Position numbers and translations under genes: made by a program. From Oscillospiraceae bacterium (GTDB lineage Bacteria > Bacillota > Clostridia > Oscillospirales > Ruminococcaceae), in assembly GCA_017848115.1 (NCBI GenBank), contig JAGAKZ010000028.1, positions 89,418-153,417 of the forward strand: a stretch of 64,000 nucleotides of DNA. Direction: 5' to 3'. The notes beneath the pieces were generated by a model. It saw only the letters and a program-made list of their open reading frames with translations. It did no database searches and had not been told where the DNA came from. Below are positions 6,506 to 16,281 of this stretch, piece by piece (the stretch's first letter is position 1; every line of letters starts with the position of its first letter).

Positions 6506-9040
6506 ATGGCATCTACATCTAAGAATACGTATTCCATTGACGATATATTGAACGAGTATTCTGTTGACAATAAATCCCCTGAAAAACCTGAACCCAAAGA
6601 AATCACAGAAGATATAGATGTTTCAGTCGAAGAAATTTCTGAACCAGTTTCAGAAGATGACAACAATAAAATCGGTCAGGTTTCCAAAACAAATATTTTT
6701 ACTATTCCAAAAGAAAAAAATTTTTCTTCAAATAATTCTACCGATACTGAATTTTCCGACGAAACCGACAATGATGAACTATCTGAAGAAAATGATTTTC
6801 CTAATTTAAAGTCAAGTACGGACTTCTCTTACAGAAGTGCAACCCGTATACAAGACAAACCAAATAAGATACTCAAAAATCCGGAAAACAACATACGATA
6901 TGTCAAAAAACAAAATGACAATCCAAAAATAGCGAAAAAGAAAGAATTTCGGATATCACAAAATATAAAATCAGAAAAAAAACGTCTTGATACAGCTGTA
7001 TCATCAGCTGAAGAAACAGACAGTATTATGTCTGTAAAAGAAAAAATAAACTTTAACTTTAATCTTACCGAAAAAATAAACAAGCTCAAATCCGAACTTG
7101 TTGGCAAAAAAACAGTTGTCGAAAAAAAATCACAGATAAATGTAAAATCTATTCCTGAAGTAGATTATTTCTCAATAGACGTTAAAATAAACGAACCTGT
7201 TGTTGAAACAGAGAAAAAGAAAAAATCAAGATTCAGCGAATTTATAAGTGATATAAACAATGACTTCAGTCATTCGGTACAGAATAATCTTGATGATTAC
7301 AATTCACCCAAAGATGCATCACTCATCCTGGATGATCTCTATGATCTGAAAACAAATCTCTCGATAAAATTAGGTTTTCAGGTAGTTGCTCTTGTCGTCA
7401 GCATATATTTGTCAGCAGCATCTGTTTACAAATTACCTATTCCCAAAATCATAAGCCCTGAACATTCACCTCATGCTTACAGCTTTGCAATGTTTCTGGT
7501 AGCTGCTGCTGTGTTATTTACATCTTTTCCTGTAATAACGAGTGGTCTGAAAAATCTTTTCAGAAAAAAAGCTGACTGCGACAGTCTGGTTGCCATATCA
7601 ATGAGTGTGTGTACCATGGCTGCTGCAATTTCAACCGAAAGCCCCCATCTTATAAAAGGCGGACTTATACATATCTTCACTCCTGTTGCTATAGCAGGGT
7701 TTCTTGCAAATACAATCGGAAAACACCTTATTGTAAATCGTGCAATAAATAATTTTGACATGATTATCTCGGCAAATGAAAAATACGCCATGATATATGT
7801 TGATGATGAGGCAAAAGCCCAGCAGCTTACAAGGGGAACTATAAATGATTATCCTATACTTTCAGCTGTAAAAAAGACAAACTTTGCTGCTGATTTTCTA
7901 AAATACACATATTCGTCAGATATCTCGGATAAGTTGTGCAGTAAATTCATTACACCTGCCGTTCTGATTTCGCTTCTTCTGACGCTGATATCAATGTTTT
8001 TTTGTCACAAAAATATTGACACACTCAATATTTCATATATCACTTCAACATTTGCGCTCTTTATTTCAGCATTCAATTGTTTTGGCATACCGATAATCGT
8101 AAATCTTCCGCTTGCAAACGCAGCAGCTGAGGTCGAAGATAACGAAAGTATTCTTCTCGGATATCAGAGTATTGATGATTTTTACGATACAAATGCACTC
8201 TTGTTAAGTGCTACCGATCTATTCCCGAAACACTCAATAAAACTTTGTGCAATAAAGATTTTTTCAGATACCAAGATAGATACAGCAATAGTTGCTGCTG
8301 CGAGTCTGGTGTATCACGCAGGAAGTATATTTACCGAAATGTTTGAAAGAATTATTGACGGAGATCACACACTTCTTGAAAAAGTTGAAAATTATTCGTT
8401 CGAAGATTCTATGGGACTTTGCGGATGGATAAATAACAAACGTGCACTTTTTGGCAACAGACAACTTATGATAAATCACAACATAGAAGGATTACCTCCA
8501 AAGTCAAAAGAAAAAGACCTGATTGGAAAAGGCAAAACTGCAATGTATCTTTCAATCTCAGGAAATCTTGCTGCTATGTTTGTAGTAAAAATCAAAGCTG
8601 ATCCAAAAATTTCCGAAAATCTCAGAGATATAACCGACAACGGGACATCTCTTGTTATTAAAAGTATTGATTCTGTAGCTACAGTAAACAGAATATCAAA
8701 ACTTTTTGACATTCCTGAAAGTATGATAAAAATCATACCGGCTGAACTGCATGATTATTGTACAATATCAACCGCACCTGTTCCGCGTACAAGCTCATCT
8801 GTAATATGCAACGGAAAACTTTCTTCAGTAGCAAAGGCTCTTTCAAATATAAAACATATCTATCAGAATGTACTTACCGGAATAGTTCTCCAGAGTGTAT
8901 CTGCAATAATAGGAATGTTCATCGTTATAATGTTTATGTTCCTTGGTATAATAAATCAGGTTACACCTTTGATGCTGGTGTTCTATCACTGTGTGTGGAC
9001 ATTCATAACATTTGTAATTATGAAAGTCAGACCAAGATAA
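6506..9040 (+). CDS. Catalytically degenerate P-type ATPase-like membrane protein
   Basis: An 844-residue protein. Residues 1-270 are acidic/basic, Ser/Asn-rich and look disordered. From about residue 285 the order of elements follows a heavy-metal P1B ATPase: a membrane pair, DSLVAISMSVCTMAAAIS, a further membrane region, then NCFGIPIIVNLPLANAAAEV (523-542) where P1B pumps have the CPC helix, and ALLLSATDLFP (564-574) where they have DKTGTLT. The phosphorylated Asp is replaced by Ser568. The A-domain with its TGES motif is replaced by a short stretch, and no GDGxND motif is visible near the end, although nucleotide-domain remnants (FGNRQLM, GKGKTAMYLSISG) remain. It is therefore unlikely to pump ions. 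It follows rlmB in the same operon and has an AGGAGG ribosome site. Confidence 0.75.
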   Translation: MASTSKNTYSIDDILNEYSVDNKSPEKPEPKEITEDIDVSVEEISEPVSEDDNNKIGQVSKTNIFTIPKEKNFSSNNSTDTEFSDETDNDELSEENDFPNLKSSTDFSYRSATRIQDKPNKILKNPENNIRYVKKQNDNPKIAKKKEFRISQNIKSEKKRLDTAVSSAEETDSIMSVKEKINFNFNLTEKINKLKSELVGKKTVVEKKSQINVKSIPEVDYFSIDVKINEPVVETEKKKKSRFSEFISDINNDFSHSVQNNLDDYNSPKDASLILDDLYDLKTNLSIKLGFQVVALVVSIYLSAASVYKLPIPKIISPEHSPHAYSFAMFLVAAAVLFTSFPVITSGLKNLFRKKADCDSLVAISMSVCTMAAAISTESPHLIKGGLIHIFTPVAIAGFLANTIGKHLIVNRAINNFDMIISANEKYAMIYVDDEAKAQQLTRGTINDYPILSAVKKTNFAADFLKYTYSSDISDKLCSKFITPAVLISLLLTLISMFFCHKNIDTLNISYITSTFALFISAFNCFGIPIIVNLPLANAAAEVEDNESILLGYQSIDDFYDTNALLLSATDLFPKHSIKLCAIKIFSDTKIDTAIVAAASLVYHAGSIFTEMFERIIDGDHTLLEKVENYSFEDSMGLCGWINNKRALFGNRQLMINHNIEGLPPKSKEKDLIGKGKTAMYLSISGNLAAMFVVKIKADPKISENLRDITDNGTSLVIKSIDSVATVNRISKLFDIPESMIKIIPAELHDYCTISTAPVPRTSSSVICNGKLSSVAKALSNIKHIYQNVLTGIVLQSVSAIIGMFIVIMFMFLGIINQVTPLMLVFYHCVWTFITFVIMKVRPR

Positions 9041-9044
9041 TTTT

Positions 9045-9086
9045 AGCCATCAGGATCACTTATGATTCTGATGGCTTTTGATTTTT
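9045..9086 (+). terminator. Terminator after the P-type ATPase-like gene
   Basis: A 13-base stem (9045-9057 with 9064-9076, one G-U pair) is followed by TTTTGATTTTTT. Confidence 0.85.
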
Positions 9087-9103
9087 TAAGGAGAAGATAA
9101 AAA

Positions 9104-10186
9104 ATGAAAAAAATAATAGCACTTATAGCCGCTGTACAATTTTTAATATTTTCTTTTTCCGGTTGTTCAAAAGACAAAGAAAACAGCTCTTCGGAAAACG
9201 TTTCTTCATCACAGACAACTGAGAAACCTGTTATCCCAAACAGCGAATCTGATTTCGCATACAAAGTTGAGGGAGAAGAAGTAACGATAATCGGCTACAA
9301 AGGTACATCTACTACAGTAAATATTCCTGAAACAATAGAAGGAAAAAAAGTAACCAAAATAAGTGAAAAAGCTTTTGACGGTTTTGAAAAACCTACTGAA
9401 GATGATGGAAAAGCTTATAAAACAAATAACATTAACTCTATAACATCAATACACATTCCTTCATCTGTAAAAATTCTTGAAACAGGAGCTTTTACAAACT
9501 GCTATTCCCTTACATCGCTTACTCTCAGCGAAGGACTTGAAACAATTTGCGAAGGCGCTTTTGCCTGTTGTGATAAACTTTCGGCTGTAGCTATTCCTGA
9601 CAGCGTAAAGAAGATAGACAGTTATGCTTTTTTTGAATGTTACTCACTGCACGAACTTACAATGGGAAAATCAGTTGAAACAATAGGCGAATATGCATTT
9701 TACAGCTGTTACAATCTCCATAGTATGTCACTCTCTGAATCTCTCAAAGAAATGGGTACAGGTTGCTTTGCAGGCTGTAGCAGTATAGCCGAAGTAAAAA
9801 TCCCTTCATCTTTGTCATCTATTCCTGAATCTGCATTTTTCCAGGCATATTCCCTTACAAAGCTTGAACTTCCCGAAAGCCTTACAGAAATATGCAACAG
9901 TGCATTTTCAGGCTGTTCGGGTCTTACAGATATCACTCTTCCTAAAAAACTTGATTCACTCGGTGACTATGCTTTCTACAACTGCTCAGGCATATCGGAA
10001 ATAGCTGTCCCCGAATCAGTAACTAAAATCGGAAAATTTGCTCTCGGATACACTTATACTTCTGATGAAGAAACAGGTGAAGAAAGCGATGAACTTTTAC
10101 AGGAAAACTTCAAAATATCCGGAAAATCAGGTTCAGAAGCCGATAAATATGCAAAGGAAAATAAAATTACTTTTGTAGCAAAATAA
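9104..10186 (+). CDS. BspA-type leucine-rich-repeat lipoprotein
   Basis: A 360-residue surface lipoprotein. The signal peptide ends in a lipobox, FSFSGC (Cys at about residue 21). After a Ser-rich linker come roughly seven to eight LRR_5 repeats of about 23 residues (pattern IPxSVKxIxxxAFxxCxSL), from about residue 75 to 330. These repeats act as protein- or glycan-binding solenoids in other gut and oral bacteria; the ligand here is unknown. AAGGAG lies before the ATG. It follows a terminator, so either read-through or an internal promoter must drive it. Confidence 0.88.
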   Translation: MKKIIALIAAVQFLIFSFSGCSKDKENSSSENVSSSQTTEKPVIPNSESDFAYKVEGEEVTIIGYKGTSTTVNIPETIEGKKVTKISEKAFDGFEKPTEDDGKAYKTNNINSITSIHIPSSVKILETGAFTNCYSLTSLTLSEGLETICEGAFACCDKLSAVAIPDSVKKIDSYAFFECYSLHELTMGKSVETIGEYAFYSCYNLHSMSLSESLKEMGTGCFAGCSSIAEVKIPSSLSSIPESAFFQAYSLTKLELPESLTEICNSAFSGCSGLTDITLPKKLDSLGDYAFYNCSGISEIAVPESVTKIGKFALGYTYTSDEETGEESDELLQENFKISGKSGSEADKYAKENKITFVAK

Positions 10187-10187
10187 A

Positions 10188-10233
10188 ACAAATGACATCA
10201 TAGAACAAAAAATTCTATGGTGTCATTTGTTTT
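10188..10233. terminator. Bidirectional terminator between LRR lipoprotein and anti-sigma gene
   Basis: An 18-base stem (10188-10205 with 10213-10230, one G-U) sits between two convergent genes and has a T-run on each side. Confidence 0.85.
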
Positions 10234-10240
10234 GTGGTAA

Positions 10241-11578
10241 TTATTCTTCTTTAAGATATTTTTCACATATTATCAGCTGATCTTCATATGCCATCGCCAT
10301 CAGATAATTTCCATATGCCGACAATTTTTCGCGTTCTGACAACTCTTTTGTAAATAATTCCGTCAAGGTGTTGGTAACGGCATCATATCCTTTAAATGTA
10401 CGCCCATTAACAAGAATAAAATCGTATCCACCTGCGCCATGAGTAAAACCATCGTACCCACTTCTTGTATACTCATCATATTCATTATGACTGACACTAA
10501 ATTCATTATGACTGAGCATAGTCAATGTATCAGTGTCATATGAATCTATACTATAGACAGCACCGTTATCCACTGATTTCACCATGCCTGTTAATATATT
10601 TCCAAAACTATCAATATCAATTATTGAATTATAATATTCACCGCTTGCTATTAACTGACTTCCTAAGAATTCACCGCTTGTAAGTTTTGCTTTGCCAATA
10701 TAAAAATCATCATTGATTTTATACATACAATACATAATATTATCCTCATCAAAAACAACATCACAAAGGTTAAACTCTTCGTATCCGAATATTTCATTTA
10801 CACTTCTCTCATTTACTAATTCAAGCTCACTGTTAATTTCGCATACATGCGAATTTTCTTTCAGTGGTTCGTGTTCATCTGAGAAAATTTTAGAGTAAAA
10901 ATAATATAACTTTCCTTCTTTATCAAACGTGATTTTCTGGAAGTCATTTTCACCGATGCGTTCATCTTCAATTTGGGTATATTCACTAGTCTTACGATCT
11001 ACTTCATAAATACGACCTCCGCCATTCAAATGATATGCACCTCTCATGAAGTAGTACATTTTTTCATCTGTAAAGCAAACCTGATTATCAAAATAAGCAA
11101 AATCAGTTGGCGCTGCATTCTCTAACAGAATACTGTCAGTAACTTCACCGTCCATAGAGAGAAAATTGATATAAGTTCCTCTGGTTATTGTAAGCTCTTT
11201 TTTGGTTACTTCAGTAGTAGATGTTTCAGAAACCTTAGTTTCGGTCTGCGATACCACCGGTTCTGTAACTGTTGTGACTGTCGAAATCGATGCTGCCGGA
11301 GAATCATTATTTATATCAGACGGTTTATTATTCCTAAGATGAATCATCAGCACCAGTGATGCGCATATTCCGCCACATACTGCAAACCATTTTATAAAAT
11401 TATTCCTCTTACTATTTTTTACAACAATAACACTCGCTATCTTATCCTCACCGCCTTCTTTGTTTATCTTATCAATAACGTTCTTCTCTTTTTTATTATC
11501 CTGCATTTTCTTTACTTCCGGTATGTATTTTTCATCTGCCTGTCCTATCATATCAAGTATCTTTTCATTCTTTTTCAT
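10241..11578 (-). CDS. Probable membrane anti-sigma factor/sensor partner of the ECF sigma
   Basis: A 445-residue single-pass protein. A basic cytoplasmic tail (about 1-60) precedes one transmembrane helix (FIKWFAVCGGICASLVLMIHL, about 61-81), a Thr/Ser-rich linker and an extracellular part of about 300 residues with repeated strand-turn patterns (YYFYSKI, MYCMYKI, ILTGMVKS) that could be a beta-propeller. Its start overlaps the sigma gene stop by four bases, the usual coupling of ECF sigma and anti-sigma. No zinc-binding HxxxCxxC motif is visible in the tail, so it is not a ZAS-type anti-sigma; the role rests mainly on context. Confidence 0.6.
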   Translation of the reverse strand: MKKNEKILDMIGQADEKYIPEVKKMQDNKKEKNVIDKINKEGGEDKIASVIVVKNSKRNNFIKWFAVCGGICASLVLMIHLRNNKPSDINNDSPAASISTVTTVTEPVVSQTETKVSETSTTEVTKKELTITRGTYINFLSMDGEVTDSILLENAAPTDFAYFDNQVCFTDEKMYYFMRGAYHLNGGGRIYEVDRKTSEYTQIEDERIGENDFQKITFDKEGKLYYFYSKIFSDEHEPLKENSHVCEINSELELVNERSVNEIFGYEEFNLCDVVFDEDNIMYCMYKINDDFYIGKAKLTSGEFLGSQLIASGEYYNSIIDIDSFGNILTGMVKSVDNGAVYSIDSYDTDTLTMLSHNEFSVSHNEYDEYTRSGYDGFTHGAGGYDFILVNGRTFKGYDAVTNTLTELFTKELSEREKLSAYGNYLMAMAYEDQLIICEKYLKEE

Positions 11579-12126
11579 ATTGTAATCCCTTCTCTTTCTA
11601 AAAAATCTTTTAATGCTTTGCGTGTGCGTTGCAACGACATTTTTACGGCACCCTTAGTCATATCACACTGCCATGCTATCTCATCTACGGAGAACATATA
11701 CCAGTATCTGTACATAAATACCTCTCTGGATGAGTTTTTCAGGCTTCCGAGAAAACGATCGATAATATCCTTCCACACTATATCATCGGTAAGATTTTCA
11801 TCATTACCTGTACACTCTGCCAGTTCATCAAGACAAACGCTAAACTGACCACCGTTATTTTTCAAAGACGTATTTTTTCTGTATCTGTCTATTGAAATAT
11901 TACGTGTTATTTTCCCGAGAAAAACCGATAATTTGCTGGGACGATTATCCGGTATAGAGTTCCACGCTCTCATCCACGTATCGTTTACACATTCTTCTGC
12001 ATCTTCTCTTGATCCGAGAATTCCGACGGCTATTGAAGTGCAATATGAATTGTATTTGTTCTGACTTTCTGGGATTGCCCTCTCGGAACGTTGCCAGAAT
12101 AGTTCAACTATAGATTTATCATCCAT
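11575..12126 (-). CDS. ECF-type RNA polymerase sigma factor
   Basis: A 183-residue sigma-70 family factor with region 2 (SREDAEECVNDTWMRAWNSI, binding the -10) and region 4 (YRYWYMFSVDEIAWQCDMTK, the -35 helix-turn-helix). The start chosen is the Met with AGGAG nine bases before it; an upstream in-frame ATG would add 13 residues without a ribosome site. It forms an overlapping pair with the membrane protein downstream, so it is expected to be held inactive until an envelope signal is sensed. The regulon is unknown. Confidence 0.9.
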   Translation of the reverse strand: MDDKSIVELFWQRSERAIPESQNKYNSYCTSIAVGILGSREDAEECVNDTWMRAWNSIPDNRPSKLSVFLGKITRNISIDRYRKNTSLKNNGGQFSVCLDELAECTGNDENLTDDIVWKDIIDRFLGSLKNSSREVFMYRYWYMFSVDEIAWQCDMTKGAVKMSLQRTRKALKDFLEREGITI

Positions 12127-12170
12127 GTCATTTCTCCTGTTAATTGTTTTAGAAAAGCTTTTCAATAATA

Positions 12171-12199
12171 TAGACGTAATTTAGAACTGAAAAGTAACA
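12171..12199 (-). promoter_or_regulatory. Possible ECF-dependent autoregulatory promoter
   Basis: Minus strand TGTTAC (12199-12194) and CGTCTA (12176-12171), 17 bases apart, resemble the GTAAC/CGTC pattern of Bacillus ECF promoters. Autoregulation is inferred. Confidence 0.35.
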
Positions 12200-12212
12200 C
12201 TTTTTTCGATTA

Positions 12213-12241
12213 ATTATATCATTATTTTGTTCTCAAAGCAA
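12213..12241 (-). promoter_or_regulatory. Sigma-A promoter of the ECF operon
   Basis: Minus strand TTGCTT (12241-12236), 17-base spacer, TATAAT (12218-12213). The remaining 12242-12373 between the divergent genes shows nothing else I can support. Confidence 0.6.
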
Positions 12242-12373
12242 TATTCGTACTTTTTACAAGTATACACGAACAATACATTAAATTTATAAGTAACCGCTTA
12301 CACTCTTTCTTTAAACCATAATATAATTTTATCGTCATCTTGCACTATTTATGAATTATTTTTTCGCTCAGTA

Positions 12374-12402
12374 TTGATTTTACAATAATTATGATATATA
12401 AT
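12374..12402 (+). promoter_or_regulatory. Promoter of the PAS-GGDEF-EAL gene
   Basis: TTGATT (12374-12379), 17-base spacer, TATAAT (12397-12402), about 44 bases before the ATG. Confidence 0.7.
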
Positions 12403-12445
12403 AGACTTATATAGCCAAATATAAAAATATAGGGGGGAATCAACA

Positions 12446-15400
12446 ATGTATTCAAATTCATCAGGTAAAACCAGTAAATTCTACAACGATAACGATGATG
12501 GATTTTATATAACAGACACGTGCAATGGCAAAACAACTTGTGAGTATAACAGCAAATTTTCTGAAATCACCGGATACGACAATCCGTCAGAAATAGCAGG
12601 AAAAGATCTGAGCCAGCTTATTCATCCAAACGATCTTGGCAAATTCACAAATGCAAAGAAATCACTTTCAAAACAAAATCCTTTTGAAAGTTTCAATATA
12701 CGAATAATAAAGCGTGATCGCTCTGTACTTTATACAAGATGTTCCCTTATCCTTACCTTTACAGATGACGGATATGAAAGGATCATTCATGCTTTTACTG
12801 ATATGAATGAAAGTATGAATATAAAACAGCAAAACGATATATTTCTTTCTATGCCACCCATACTTTTCAAATTTCATCGTGAAGGACGGTTTCCTTATTA
12901 CTTTAATAACAGCTTTCTTGATGCTCTCGGATATACACGAGAAGAGATCACCGCTCTTAACATTACCTATAAGGATATAATCGCACCCGATGATGCACAG
13001 CTTATCATACACGCTGTCAGAAATACTATCAATTCAGATACAGTATCTTCATGCATTTTTAAAGTATATGACAAAGAAAAAAATATACACTGGATAAATT
13101 GTTCCTTTAAAAAACTGTCTTCCCCATCAGGAACACAATATTTTATGGGAATAGGAAATGATATAACCGAGCAGAAAAAAATAGAGAGTGAACTTGAAGA
13201 TATCCAGGCACTTCTTAATACGGTAACTTACAATACAAATTATGCTGTACTGGGAATTTCGGTTGAAAATAATAATCTTCCGATGATATTTTCAAATGAA
13301 AAATTCAGTGAAATGTTTATGTTTTCATCAGAAAAAATAAAACTTTTTTCCGATGACATATGCAGACATATAATCCACCCTGATGACTACGAATTTTTTG
13401 TAAAATCAGTTCTAAGCGACGATAAAGAAAACTTCCAGTGTCGTGCTGTAAAAAATAGCGGTGAAACTATACTTATAAGTGTACAGTGTTCAAAAATCAG
13501 AAACATATACCATACAGGTATAGTCTGTACAATATACGATATAAGCCATACAAATGCACTTTCAAATGAACTTGACAAATACGAATCACTTTATAACGAT
13601 TTTATAAATCTTCATTCTGCATTTTCTTTTAAAATAGACTTTTCGGAAGATACGGTAATTATCCCTGAAATATTTGCAAAAAGGCTTAATATAGGCACTG
13701 TTATCCCCGGTATTCCTAATTCAATTATTGATGCAGGATTTATTCCGAAAAATTTTGGCGAAGATTTTTGTAAAATGTATTACAGCGTAAAAAACGGAGC
13801 ACCGAAAGGAGCATGTGCTATCAGATTCAACTCCCCTGCCGGACGTTCGTTCTGGGCACAAATTCATATATTTCCTGTATACAATGAAGGTATATGTCCG
13901 ATAAAAGCTATCGGTACAATAGAAGATATCTCGGATAAAATAATGGCCGAAGAACAGCTTATGCACGAAGAATGGTATGAACCTCTGTTAAATTCCGATA
14001 CGCTTATGATGTGTATGGTAAATTTAAGTCAGAACAAAATATTATCTTTCCGACATAATAATGACAGTTTCAATATTCTTGAACCGCATATGTTTTTTGA
14101 CAATTGTTTTATTTATGACCTTGTATCGCTTATCCATATAGAAGAAAGACAATTTATCTCAGAACAGATCATTCACAAAAATTTATGGAAAGCATATCTC
14201 GGAGGCAATTACAATATAAACGTAAAATATCGTCTTGAAAATAATGAAGACGAATCACAATGGGTAGAAATGAGCATAAATTTTATAAAAAATCTGCCTT
14301 CAGATGATGTTATATTTGTAATGTACCTGAAAACTGCTTCACAGCTTGGAAAGAATAATGAAAACATTTCAAACAGTACAGAAGATGTATTCACAAAGAT
14401 TCCTTTCAAAACAACTGTAAACGAATTTTTCATGAAAAACAAATTCAACGGTTGTCTTCATGCACTGTACATACTTGATTTTGACGGTTTCAATAGTATA
14501 AACAATATATTTGGATATGATATAGAAAATCGTATCCTACAGGCTACAGCACAAAAGATAAATGCTCTTGAACATACAGTCACCATAGGAAGACTTTTCG
14601 GAGACAAACTTCTTGTATTTGCCGAAGATATCACCTCTTATGACGATCTTAACATAACAGCCAGAAATCTGTGTGACATCTGCCTTGCCATTACTATTGC
14701 CGGAGTAGATGTAAACAGTCTTTCTGTCAGCGTCGGTGTTGCTTTTGCACCATTGCACGGTATGGATTTTGACACACTTTACTCAAAAGCCGACAATGCG
14801 CTTTACAATGCAAAAAGATTTGGCAAAAACAAATATGCAATATACATTGATGCTTCAGGTGATAAAAAAGAAGCAAGCAACGAACATATATATAAAATAA
14901 CCAAGAACATCAATATAGATGAATTTAAAAAAGAAGCTTCATCTGCTATACTTCGTAAAAATGTCAACTATAAACTTTATAACGTTGATATGAAAAATTT
15001 CCGCAATATAAATCATTATTTCGGATATGAAACAGGCGATAAGATATTAAAGGAAACTTCCGAAATTCTTCAGAATGCTATGAAACCCGGAGAATATATG
15101 ACAAGAATATTTGCGGATAATTATCTGTTGCTCACAATTTACGAAAACGATGAAAAATCAAAAAAGCGTCTTCAGTCTTTGTGTGACAAAGTTCTCATGA
15201 TCCCCGAAATCTCCGAACATCTCACCTCATTCTCTATAGGATATATAGAAATCAACGATTCCAATCGTCATATCGAATTTGAACATCTGCTTGACTGCGC
15301 TATACTTGCCCACAGAAATTCAAAAAAATCGGAACAGACACGAATCGTTAAGTTCTCCTCAGAGATGACAGATGAGTCCATGCAACAATATCAGATCATA

Positions 15401-16171
15401 AGCGAACTTAAAGAAGCAATAAAATGTGGTCAGATATGTTGCTACGTACAGCCACAGTACGATCTTATCAGGCATGAATACGTAAGTATGGAAGCGCTTG
15501 TACGCTGGAACCACCCTATAAAAGGTCTGCTTACTCCTGATAAGTTCATTGATATATGTGAAAAGAACGGCTTTATAAGCAATATAGATTTTTGTGTACT
15601 TGAACAGATGTGCATGTACATAAGAAGCCGTATGCTTCAGAATCTGCGTGTTTTGCCTGTAGCTATAAACCAGTCGCAGATAACCATACATGAACCTGGA
15701 TATTTCAAGAGACTTACCGACCTTGTTGAAAAGTATGAAATTCCTCCAAGATATCTTGAACTTGAAGTAACAGAAAGCGCTTATGTCAACAACCTCGGTC
15801 ACACCATCGAAATACTCACAAAACTCAAAGATTATGGTTTCAGTATTTCCATGGACGATTTCGGAACCGGATATTCAAGTCTTAATCTTCTCAAAGATAT
15901 TCCTATAGATATCCTCAAACTTGACAGAGGATTTTTAACTGAAGGTCTTACAGAGAAGAAGCCTAAAGAAATAATAAAATCTATAACAAATATGGCTCAT
16001 AACATAAATGTACGTGTCATATGCGAAGGCGTTGAAAATCCTCAGCAGATACCTTTCCTTGAAGAAATAGGCTGTGAACTTGCACAGGGATATCTGTTCG
16101 GTAAACCTATGCCATACAATGAGATAGAAGATTTCATAAAATCTTCACCTATGCAGGCAGAACCCAAATAG
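12446..16171 (+). CDS. Multi-PAS protein with two degenerate GGDEF domains and an intact EAL domain
   Basis: A 1241-residue cytoplasmic signalling protein. It has an N-terminal series of PAS/PAC modules (about 15-125, 128-245, 255-370, 385-510), a further PAS-like stretch, GGDEF one (about 665-810), GGDEF two (about 840-965) and EAL (about 985-1230). The cyclase signature is FGDKL (718-722) in the first and FADNY (889-893) in the second, so neither should make c-di-GMP. The EAL domain keeps MEAL (1015-1018), the metal-binding DDFG (1137-1140) and CEGVE (1193-1197), so it should be a c-di-GMP phosphodiesterase, tuned by PAS ligands and possibly by GTP on the dead GGDEF domains. The start has AGGGGGG nine bases upstream. 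It is monocistronic, with a terminator at 16197. Confidence 0.9.
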   Translation: MYSNSSGKTSKFYNDNDDGFYITDTCNGKTTCEYNSKFSEITGYDNPSEIAGKDLSQLIHPNDLGKFTNAKKSLSKQNPFESFNIRIIKRDRSVLYTRCSLILTFTDDGYERIIHAFTDMNESMNIKQQNDIFLSMPPILFKFHREGRFPYYFNNSFLDALGYTREEITALNITYKDIIAPDDAQLIIHAVRNTINSDTVSSCIFKVYDKEKNIHWINCSFKKLSSPSGTQYFMGIGNDITEQKKIESELEDIQALLNTVTYNTNYAVLGISVENNNLPMIFSNEKFSEMFMFSSEKIKLFSDDICRHIIHPDDYEFFVKSVLSDDKENFQCRAVKNSGETILISVQCSKIRNIYHTGIVCTIYDISHTNALSNELDKYESLYNDFINLHSAFSFKIDFSEDTVIIPEIFAKRLNIGTVIPGIPNSIIDAGFIPKNFGEDFCKMYYSVKNGAPKGACAIRFNSPAGRSFWAQIHIFPVYNEGICPIKAIGTIEDISDKIMAEEQLMHEEWYEPLLNSDTLMMCMVNLSQNKILSFRHNNDSFNILEPHMFFDNCFIYDLVSLIHIEERQFISEQIIHKNLWKAYLGGNYNINVKYRLENNEDESQWVEMSINFIKNLPSDDVIFVMYLKTASQLGKNNENISNSTEDVFTKIPFKTTVNEFFMKNKFNGCLHALYILDFDGFNSINNIFGYDIENRILQATAQKINALEHTVTIGRLFGDKLLVFAEDITSYDDLNITARNLCDICLAITIAGVDVNSLSVSVGVAFAPLHGMDFDTLYSKADNALYNAKRFGKNKYAIYIDASGDKKEASNEHIYKITKNINIDEFKKEASSAILRKNVNYKLYNVDMKNFRNINHYFGYETGDKILKETSEILQNAMKPGEYMTRIFADNYLLLTIYENDEKSKKRLQSLCDKVLMIPEISEHLTSFSIGYIEINDSNRHIEFEHLLDCAILAHRNSKKSEQTRIVKFSSEMTDESMQQYQIISELKEAIKCGQICCYVQPQYDLIRHEYVSMEALVRWNHPIKGLLTPDKFIDICEKNGFISNIDFCVLEQMCMYIRSRMLQNLRVLPVAINQSQITIHEPGYFKRLTDLVEKYEIPPRYLELEVTESAYVNNLGHTIEILTKLKDYGFSISMDDFGTGYSSLNLLKDIPIDILKLDRGFLTEGLTEKKPKEIIKSITNMAHNINVRVICEGVENPQQIPFLEEIGCELAQGYLFGKPMPYNEIEDFIKSSPMQAEPK

Positions 16172-16196
16172 CCAAAACTCATTTTTATATTTATAA

Positions 16197-16233
16197 AAAA
16201 TCAGCAGTGAATATTTTTCCTGCTGATTTTTAT
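16197..16233 (+). terminator. Terminator of the PAS-GGDEF-EAL gene
   Basis: Stem AAAATCAGCAG / CTGCTGATTTT (16197-16207 and 16220-16230) plus a T-rich tail. Confidence 0.85.
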
Positions 16234-16281
16234 TATAATTTCAGGATTAAAAATTTAATTAATTTAAGTTCATCTGCTTTA

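Noticed and set aside
6506-9040. Functional heavy-metal exporter
   Set aside because: The phosphorylation Asp, TGES and GDGxND motifs are missing.
15359-15802. 147-codon frame antisense to the EAL domain
   Set aside because: Shadow of a real gene with intact EAL motifs on the other strand.
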